From Pseudoips prasinana (taxonomy: Eukaryota; Arthropoda; Insecta; Lepidoptera; Nolidae), in assembly GCA_951640165.1 (NCBI GenBank), contig OX621243.1:7130001-7194000 (forward strand): a stretch of 64,000 nucleotides of DNA. Reading direction: 5' to 3'. A program made the position numbers and the translations under genes. Positions 56,733-64,000 of the stretch are shown here, one piece after another; the stretch's first letter is position 1, and each line of letters begins with the position of its first letter. The notes below the pieces were generated by a model. That model was not told the origin of the DNA, ran no database searches, and saw only the letters and a program-made list of their open reading frames with translations.

Positions 56733-57185
56733 ATATGTAAGCATGTTATTGTGGTTGCCGTAGTAAAGGCTCTGCCTAGCTTGAGATCAGTGTGAGTAGT
56801 CCCAAGATATTTATTTAATTCAAATAATAAAGGAAAAATACCTAATTTCCTAATGAGTCCACTTTAACAATTTTAATTTGTCAAAATATCTATAGGCAAA
56901 TGTCCAACCATCTCAAATTATTAAATTAAGATTGACAGTGCCAAGTTTCACAATTACATAATTACAAAGGAAAACTTTTGTTCTAAACTGTACTTTCAAA
57001 CTAAACTTTCCAATAATTTGAGATATTCATGGGCTTTTTCTTTTGCGCCACGAGTTTTCTTAACTACTGCTAATTTAATTGGTTAAGTAACTTATCCTTC
57101 GTTGCAATTAAATTGATTTATTAAAGAAGACAATTGTTCAAAAAGTGTTCACGTTTAAAGGTTAACGTCAAAGCTACACAATTTT

Positions 57186-57237
57186 TTCTTATTTTTTAGA
57201 TTTCTGTATGTGTATACAGAAATCTAAAAAATAAGAA
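57186..57237. repeat. 23-bp perfect hairpin
   Basis: TTCTTATTTTTTAGATTTCT...GTA (57186-57208) pairs perfectly with 57215-57237 around TGTGTA, inside a CELF intron. Confidence 0.9.
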
Positions 57238-57507
57238 TTTTTTCGCTCAAATTTAATTTTCCAAAACTCTTAAGAGTTTATATAACAAAATAAAGACTAT
57301 GTTTTTTTCCTTAATTTTAAATAGAAACTTATTTGGAATGACAATAAAAAAATATTAAACTACATGAGAGGCTCCAACGAAGAAATAAATTATATGTTAT
57401 ATACATGGCAGTTACATAAAACAAAGTTATAGATATGGAAATTCCATGTCAATTTCGTAGGTGTTTACCGAATTGTCTTTCATTTCATTTGTTTACTGAA
57501 TTTGATC

Positions 57508-57620
57508 GGCGAGAATAAGCACGCCTTCAGTCCATAGATGGGAGACCTCCAAATTGGTTTAATTTTTGAGCATTTCCGTGTGTTTAAACACAACTCTGAC
57601 ACTACGGTAGTCATTGCCCA
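57508..57620 (+). mobile_element. 5S rRNA-like SINE, copy 2 (partial)
   Basis: GATCGGCGAGAATAAGCACG, TCAGTCCATAGATGGGAGAC and TGAGCATTTCCGTGTG correspond in order to the copy at 2866. Confidence 0.6.
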
Positions 57621-57829
57621 TATAGACAACAATATTCCTACATAATTATTAAATAACACACATGTAAAATCTAATCATCTTATTCTAAAGATCACAAAGC
57701 CAATTTGTAAACTTCCTATAATATTACATTTTACTTACGAAGTCAATATTACGAACTAAACTGTTATACTTACTTATCAATTGCCAAGTAACATAAATAA
57801 TAAAAAAGAGTGAGCTTTAGACCGTTTAG

Positions 57830-58042
57830 TTTTACTTCAGTCGTGTACTGTGCCTCTAGCACGAGTTCCTGCAGTTTACTTACTCGATCACACGTACAGT
57901 TTCGTCCCATACATTGAGCACCAGAGTTTTAGTTCTTAATAGTTTTCGCGAGAGGCGCTGCTGCTCATTGTATGGGACGAAACTGTACGTGTGATCGAGT
58001 AAGTAAACTGCAGGAACTCGTGCTAGAGGCACTGAAGTAAAA
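57830..58042. repeat. Large fold-back, arms of 81-91 bp
   Basis: Arm 57830-57920 and arm 57962-58042 are complementary almost throughout (CTCTAGCACGAGTTCCTGCA, GATCACACGTACAGTTTCGT). There is a 9-base insertion, CGTGTACTG, in the left arm and about one mismatch near the loop. The loop is 41 nt. It lies in the CELF intron between the two RRM1 exons. No TSD or known family was recognised. Confidence 0.92.
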
Positions 58043-58349
58043 CGAAACAAAAACTGGCTATGAAAAGAAAATGTGTGTTCGCAAATCTCTATCTTGCCCC
58101 TACAGTAATATATGAAACGTGACTTTCACTCTTATTATCTTCACTAACATATATCGCCCTCTCAACTTCCTTTCATCTCACCCGATCACATTTTTCATAA
58201 CCCTTTCTTCACGCAATCACCAGTTTTTACCCCAACTCAAGCGAGCTAAAAAAATATTGCTTCAATAATTATATAACCATTGACAATATGTAGTAACAAT
58301 ATTAGACCTAAACTAGATAATTAAACATAATCTCTTGACAATAACTTGA

Positions 58350-58518
58350 TACGAGCTAGCTAAATATCATTTCTGTAATAAAATAAATTTTATAAATGTT
58401 TTCATACAAGATGTACCTAAATATCTATGTTACTAGAAATAATATCTAATGTATACAACTATATTACTACAAACATGTTCTGACTATTTACAGAAAAAAA
58501 AAAAAAAAAAAAAAAATA
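58350..58518 (-). repeat. Repeat E, copy 4 (minus) ending in a long A run
   Basis: ACAAGATGTACCTAAATATC, CTACAAACATGTTCTGACTA, then a run of about 23 A where the other copies continue CGCTTTTTTAAAGTC. Confidence 0.68.
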
Positions 58519-60121
58519 CTTAGGCCCAACTAAACAATAGAGTGAAAATATAAATATATTTCGCATAATAATCTTCTAGATTTTGTTGTGTCTGTATTTT
58601 AGTGTAAATTGGCGGTTAGTTATTTATTCTGATCCTTATTACTAATACCTATGTATTTTTGAAAATTGTTATACATCTCTCATACTCATATATTTGTTTT
58701 CATCATCACATACAGACACTTTTTCCAATTGTCTAATTAAAAGTTCACATTATATTTCTTTATTGGGCCCTGGTGGCAAATCCTCTGCTGGCTGAGACAG
58801 TTTGAATTTGAAACGAATACTCATTAATTAATAAAATGCAGCTTACAATTGTCAACATCAACCGAACATTTTATCGCTTCAAATGTTTCAAAGTTGATTC
58901 AAAATACTCAATTAAATTAAAATATTGGCAAAGTAAGAAATCAAGTTTATTTTAGCAATAACTTCATCAGTCCTCGAGAATTCCGCTTAAATACTCCTCG
59001 GACCAAGTTACAATGAAATGATACCAAAATTAACAATCTCCTGTCGCGATTGAAATGGCATGATGAAATTCAAATAAAGCGAAACTGAACTAGTAATATT
59101 ATTTTACAAATTCGTCTAGAATTTCTGTTATTCAGCATTTGATATTTCGAGCTGTGTCGATTGACAGCCCTAATTTGCTTCGGAAATACCAAACGTAGTA
59201 AATTTTATGATGTTCGTTATAATAACATAGCGTATTCGAAAATGGACATTAAAATAGAAATTACAATGATTTTGGTTTTGGTTTGACTATCATAATATTC
59301 GAAAGGTTCTAGAATATTATTATTACGACTACTAATACTATTATGGAATACTATTTTATAAATGCTTGTTCCATGTGAGTAGTATATTAACCTGACCCGG
59401 AAGACAATTAGTTCGCCTATACAAAATAACAATACGTTAATAAGGTTAACATTATAAAATGACAAAACATTTGCTAACGTCCAATTTAAATAGTTTAATT
59501 ATTTTAGATCCTGACTCGCACATAGTCAAATCGTAACTACGATATATGTATCTAAATTGCAAAAAGTACAGGAGTCAGACAAACGTGCTAGCTATTCATT
59601 TATTAGTTCTATTCGTCTTAGTTTTTCAGCTAGTCTCTTTGATTTTCTTTGTGTTGTTTTTGATTTTGTTTAATGTTATGGAAATTTCCACAAATATTCT
59701 AATTTTTTCTGTCTTTATGTTTTGTCTACCGATTTTATTATTATTCTAAACTTATGAATATCAGCGAAAACTTGTAATTGGTCTTCATCCTTGATTGTAT
59801 GTTTTATTTCTGTTCTAGCTGTAAGTTATCTGGATGAATAAAATAAAATAAATAAAAATATAGGCAGTTAGTCTGTACATATTTAGGATCTTTGTCTCCC
59901 AGACCTTTGATATAAGAGTGAACATGTCTTTATCAATGAAAAAAATGCGTGGCATACCATAATGGCACTAATAATCCAACAATGGATATTGTTTTTAATA
60001 TCTAACCAACAAGGTATACCTACATTGCATTATACAGTGCAATGATTTCTTTGATCCTGCCAGATCAATGTATGCAAACACTCCATAGATTTTTTTTAAC
60101 ATGGACACAAAAGGAACAAAC

Positions 60122-60242
60122 CTTTGCTGGCTCCGGTGATCTTATCCCGCAGCACGTTTATCTGATGGACTCTTCCAAACTCTTCGAACATAAGACGAAG
60201 GTCGTTCTCGTCCATACTGCGGGGTACTTGGCCAACGAACAT
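60122..60242 (-). CDS. CELF/bru: CELF/Bruno-family RNA-binding protein, first exon of RRM1
   Basis: This 121-nt exon lies between acceptor AATTCCAG and donor AAAG|GTTTGT. It encodes 40 residues plus one base. It opens [12 protein letters not shown], which contains the RNP2-type beta-1 strand (MFVGQV). It continues through the first helix (LRLMFEEFG) and the QINVLRD strand, and stops at KITGASKG, just before the RNP1 strand. This order is diagnostic of CELF/Bruno RRM1. The incoming phase is 0 and the outgoing phase is 1; the outgoing G combines with GG of the exon at 52405 to give the Gly of GCCFVTF. The plus-strand reading frame across this exon is a meaningless shadow. Identification rests on recognising the protein family, with splice signals and phase agreeing on both sides. 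Confidence 0.92.
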
Positions 60243-61478
60243 CTGGAATTGTGACAAGGTATATGGTCAGTATACTTTAATGTAAGCTTTCATTTAATAT
60301 CCAACATATTACCAAACTTAGCGCTTTGAATACCTGCTTCTTTAAAAAAAATATAGCTTCGGTCTTCAATATACAAAGGTTCTGATCCCAAATCTTAAAA
60401 AGATTAATCCGTCATCTTACCCTGGCCCAACCTAATTCTTAACCGCATTTAATTTATTCAATTCTAAAGATGAAGTTAAATTTGGGTAAATTAAGTGATG
60501 CGCCGACGTAATTAAAAATGTTCCACGCGGCTGCCCAACCACCCGGTAGGTGGCGTTATTGGGCCATTCCCAATTATGCTCTCATGATTGCTTTTATGCG
60601 CAGAGTTTGCCAAGCATAACTTATTAATTATCCCTATTAATTTGTTATTTATGTTGTTATTGTCACGAAAAACGTGTATATCTTTCAATTTTGTTTATGA
60701 AGTACGGTAAAGTCCTGTTAATTACTAAGGTTCAGTTTACTTTAAACCAAAACTGGACGCACGTCTGACGCAGTCAATGCATATTGCAAAACTTAGATAT
60801 GTAAGTAAGACATTGAAGTGAGACCTTATTTTCTAGACGATATTTTAAAAGATATTTAGGTTAGTAAATTGGGATGAAATACACGTAGAAGACAGAATGA
60901 TCTTTTTTATAGTGAAAGTGTGCGCTAAGAACATAAATCTATCTATATATAATCTACAAAATTGAGTATTGTATGGGATTTTTCCGTTATAACCGAGAAG
61001 CGATTTTGATAAATTTTTTTTTTGCTTTCAGTGTCATAATTGATAATAAACCATCCATTTTCAATTTTGTTCAAATCGTTTGACATTAAGAAAAGTTTAA
61101 TCGGTTTAATGCTTTTTAGAACGGTGAAAATTTAAAAGTATTCTAATGTTATGCCTGTACTCGTTATCTAAAAATGGCCAGTTCGATAACAATAATAGTT
61201 ACCTTGAGTAATTAGTATTATACGTAACATGATAAATTGTATTTGAATACGGCCATATTAAATACCTTATTATGTTCCATAATATAAATGCACGATTCGC
61301 GTTCCCATGAGTGATTATCGTTATCAAGAAGTACCTGCCACCATGTAGGTCATTTAAAGGGGTCATTGACGTGAATAGCTCGGATTCTTTGTACAAGAGA
61401 ACTAAGTACACATAAGATTAGAGGAATATAAAAATGGACGCGTATATGTTACTGTTAAATTTTTAAGATAAATTGTAA

Positions 61479-61752
61479 TCTATATATATAAAAATCAATG
61501 CCACTTTTCGTTGTAATGTTATAACTCAACAACGCCTTTACCGATTTGGCTAATTTTGGTCTTGAATCATTCGTGGAAGTTTTGTACAGGGAAGGTTTGT
61601 ACGTAGAGAAAATTTAAAAAAAGTCATGAAAAAGTGTAAAATCAACATCTTTTAGCAAGTTAAAATATTTTTTTGTTTAAATAAATGAACTTAATAATCA
61701 TTTTTTTTATTACTATGCCTTATACGTAGCGAAGCACGTACCGGGCCGCTAG
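61479..61752 (+). mobile_element. Non-autonomous Helitron, 274 bp, copy 2
   Basis: Full-length relative of 3180-3450, with the same TC start after A, the same terminal stem-loop and CTAG before T. It differs by scattered substitutions and a few small indels (for example extra bases near GGAAGTTTTGTACAGGG). It lies in an intron of the CELF gene. Confidence 0.85.
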
Positions 61753-62319
61753 TTGTATTATATATTTTACTCGCAACACGTTCTCAATCTTTGCATATAC
61801 AGTTTTTAAGTATTGTTATTATTGAATACAAAATATCTAAGAGATAATGGTCTTTAAAAATCCGCGTAGATTAAAAGCCAAGTATGGTAACTATAACCGA
61901 AAATTCTTTTTCCAATCTTGTTCATTCCCAGTTAACTTAAATTAATCAGTGACTGATTCAGTCCTATCATTTTAATTGCATCTTTAATTAATGAACTTCT
62001 AAACTTAATTCTCGCCTTTGTTTTATTTTTAGATAAAACGACCATTTGTACAAGTTAAATCACGTCTTAACCTTGATCCTTAGCAAATACATCGTTCGAT
62101 TAAGATGGAAATTCAAGGTTATTTTCCTTCGTGATGTTTTCGCAACTGTACAAAGAATGTATTACATAAATAGTGTAGTACCTATATTCAAGTAGGTTTA
62201 ATAAGCACCATGGGGATCCGGTGAAAATAATTCATAAATAAAACTCTTTTTTATTCACTCTCCCTAACTGTGGTTTGGGGTTAAGCCACTGCCATCACCC
62301 AAATTGGCATTCTTAATGG

Positions 62320-62505
62320 TAATAATAATATCCTCAGATATTATTCACACACGGCCATCTGATCCCAAACTAAGCAGAGCTTGTACTATGGAAACCAGAA
62401 GACTGATATACTACAAATACTACTTTTCATTTGTAAATAAATACTTATGTTGATAATTACACCTTTTGGAAAAACAGACATGTTCATAGACAGTTCATGT
62501 TCCCC
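62320..62505 (-). mobile_element. tRNA-derived SINE (type 2), truncated
   Basis: ATAATATCCTCAGATATTAT, CACACACGGCCATCTGATCC, and ends near AGACATGTTCATAGAC. No head is present. Confidence 0.7.
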
Positions 62506-63064
62506 TTGGTTTTAGCCAATACTTTGAAATACTTCTTCATTTTCTACGCCAAATTTGACTATATTTTTAAGAACATCATTTATCCCAAAAGATGATTCAA
62601 CAACCTCCGCTCGATAGAACAAACTCACAAAGTCACCTCTAAAAATGGTTGGGATTCTTATTATAATAATTTAGTGCACTTTATGCTTAGCAAAAACATG
62701 ATGTTCATACATTTCACCCTGCTTTCTACGTGTTTTCATAGATTTAAGTTAACTCTATTATGACCCGTGCATGGTACTTTATACGGGCGATACTAGTGTG
62801 AAACGATAAAATTGGAATCCTTAATAGACTAGGCACAGCTGCAGTTAGTGGTGAACTTAGACTTTGTCATTCGTAGCCAAGCTTATTCAGTATATAAAAC
62901 TATTACTAATCGTAATATATATTACATATTATAGGGAGTATTGCTGTAATTACAAAATATTTATACTTCTTATCTACAAACAAAATTAATTATCAACTGA
63001 CGACGTCTTTTAGTAAAATCCTTTGTTTTGGCGTATTATGAAAACAGAGTTTTCTACCAGTGAT

Positions 63065-63456
63065 TTAATAATATACTGTGACATTATCCACACACGGCAA
63101 TCTGATCCCGAACTAATCAAAGCTTGTATTATAGAAATCAGATGACTGATATACTACATATACTATTTTTTTTGTAAATACATACTTATATAGAAAATTT
63201 ACACCCAGATTCAGGACAACCCGACAGGTTCATGCACACAAATATCTGTCCTGGTGCTCTACCGGCTAAGTCGCCGAACATCAATTTCATAAATGGCGTT
63301 CAAATAAATAATGGTTAAAAATGACTTAATCAATCGTTAAATCGGCTTCCATGAGCACATGTAGTACGGAGCACACGGTAGAGCCCCTGGTAGGGAATCG
63401 AACCCACGACCTCCGGCGTGAAAAGCAAGTATTTGCCAACCACACCAACAGACCCT
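63065..63456 (-). mobile_element. tRNA-derived SINE pieces (type 2)
   Basis: The body and tail at 63065-63275 (GTGACATTATCCACACACGG ... TTCATGCACACAAATATCTG) are followed, after about 75 bp, by a head at 63350-63456 (GGGAATCGAACCCACGACCT). These are either one element with an insertion or two fragments. The short open frame over the head is not a gene. Confidence 0.65.
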
Positions 63457-63623
63457 TCAAATTAATTATCAACTGGCGATGCCTTTGTGTAAAATCCACT
63501 GCTTTGACGTATTTTGAAAACGGAGTCTTCTAACAGTGATTTATATTCATACAGTAAAATTAACTCCGTACAACAGCTGTCTATATCACAAGTTGTATAT
63601 AAACCGGTATAAAATCAAATTAC

Positions 63624-63717
63624 CTTAATATAATCGGGGTCGGGCATCTCAGATTTCTCGTCATTGTTGTTATTCGTGATGTTGTTGTTGTTGTTATTAA
63701 TGTTCATGTTAAGCCCA
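63624..63717 (-). CDS. CELF/bru: CELF/Bruno-family RNA-binding protein, exon upstream of RRM1 (Asn-rich)
   Basis: This is a short coding exon of 94 nt. On the minus strand a good acceptor (CTAAC about 20 nt upstream, then a T-rich tract ending TTTCAG) is followed by one base, GGG CTT AAC and an ATG at 63707. From there 28 codons run open to the donor AAG|GTAATT. The peptide is Asn-rich (runs of AAC codons) with an acidic stretch, and ends in PDPDYIK, the segment that leads into RRM1 of CELF/Bruno proteins. It ends in phase 0 and joins the next exon, which starts in phase 0 with MFVGQVPRS. The ATG could be an initiator, but the frame is open upstream to the acceptor, so it may be internal with an earlier start exon beyond the window. 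CELF proteins bind GU/U-rich RNA and control splicing, translation and decay. Which insect paralogue (bru-1/arrest, bru-2 or bru-3) cannot be settled from this part. Confidence 0.8.
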
Positions 63718-63915
63718 CTGAAACAACAAACAGGAATTGGTTAGTTTGTTTACATAATACACAGAGGTAATACAATATTTACACGATAGGTCGGTAGTAG
63801 CAGGTATTTTGTTTTGAGAACAACTGGATTGGAAGAAGTACCTCGACTTATAGTCTAGGTTAAAAGTAAGATTTATAAAAACAATTGCCAATAAGCTCGT
63901 TAAAAGTGGTTCTCA

Positions 63916-64000
63916 CCAAATAGTATGCGAGGTTAAGCATCTAGGTGCACGGCCATTACATAGATGGACGACTGTCAAAGTTGTTATTATTTCTGAGTAC
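63916..64000 (+). mobile_element. 5S rRNA-like SINE, copy 3 (cut by window edge)
   Basis: GCGAGGTTAAGCATCTAGGT, GCACGGCCATTACATAGATG and GACGACTG, then TTATTTCTGAGTAC at the window end. Confidence 0.6.

Larger units (their letters stand above)
52406..60121 (-). other. CELF/Bruno intron splitting RRM1
   Basis: This intron is 7,716 nt with donor GTTTGT and acceptor TTACAG. It holds a LINE 3' tail (53445-53565), a Helitron end (about 54683-54778), a tRNA-derived SINE (54961-55120), a CAT-tailed LINE fragment (55890-55990), tandem small Helitrons (56508-56732), hairpins at 57186-57237 and 57830-58042, and a repeat-E copy ending in a long A run (58350-58518). I see nothing recognisable in 58520-60121. 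Confidence 0.8.
60243..63623 (-). other. CELF/Bruno intron between Asn-rich exon and RRM1 exon 1
   Basis: This intron is 3,381 nt with donor GTAATT and acceptor CCAG. It contains a Helitron-like element (61479-61752), SINE remnants in minus orientation (62320-62505, 63065-63275 and 63350-63456) and a somewhat GC-richer stretch at about 60495-60620 with no reading frame I recognise. The rest is AT-rich and featureless to me. Confidence 0.8.

Noticed and set aside
60042..60254. 70-codon plus-strand frame over the RRM1 exon
   Set aside because: Antisense shadow; the minus strand codes the CELF RRM1 with proper splice sites.
1..64000. CRISPR arrays, operons or prokaryotic defence systems
   Set aside because: The DNA is clearly eukaryotic (introns, SINEs, LINEs, Helitrons). 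Regular short repeats with unique spacers were not seen.

Overview
The window looks like AT-rich insect chromosomal DNA, most likely from a butterfly or moth (Lepidoptera). The evidence is the repeat content: tRNA-derived SINEs of the Metulj kind, many small Helitron-like elements with lepidopteran-type ends, truncated LINE tails ending in CAT repeats, a cecropia-type mariner and an R1-clade LINE. I cannot name the species. There is no sign of bacterial or viral gene organisation.

Only one host gene is visible. It lies on the minus strand at the right end and encodes a CELF/Bruno-family RNA-binding protein. Three short exons are recognisable: 63624-63717 (Asn-rich N-terminal part ending in PDPDYIK), 60122-60242 (first half of RRM1) and 52323-52405 (second half of RRM1). 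All have GT-AG borders and compatible phases. No later exon (end of RRM1, RRM2, RRM3) was found, so 1-52322 is most simply read as part of one very large intron, filled with transposable elements.

The main mobile structure is a three-layer nest at about 13.9-21.8 kb. A Helitron-like element (about 13910-21809) was interrupted by a 1.3-kb cecropia-type mariner (14285-21708, with TA duplication and inverted repeats). The mariner transposase gene was in turn interrupted by a full-length, apparently intact R1-clade non-LTR retrotransposon (14908-21015, 16-bp target duplication, 31-nt A tail). The LINE has an intact gag-like ORF1 and an intact endonuclease/reverse transcriptase ORF2, joined by a TAATG stop-start overlap. 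It is GC-rich, unlike its surroundings, which suggests a recent insertion.

The rest is a mosaic of small repeats. There are four copies of a 140-bp palindromic MITE, two copies of a 270-bp Helitron family with textbook ends, Helitron-in-Helitron and tandem Helitron arrangements, three kinds of tRNA-derived SINE, a 5S rRNA-like SINE (three copies), a four-copy repeat of unknown class, LINE tails and decayed LINE ORF fragments. There are also several striking fold-back hairpins, the largest with arms of about 80-90 bp at 57.83-58.04 kb inside an intron of the CELF gene. Long stretches between these show no recognisable feature.
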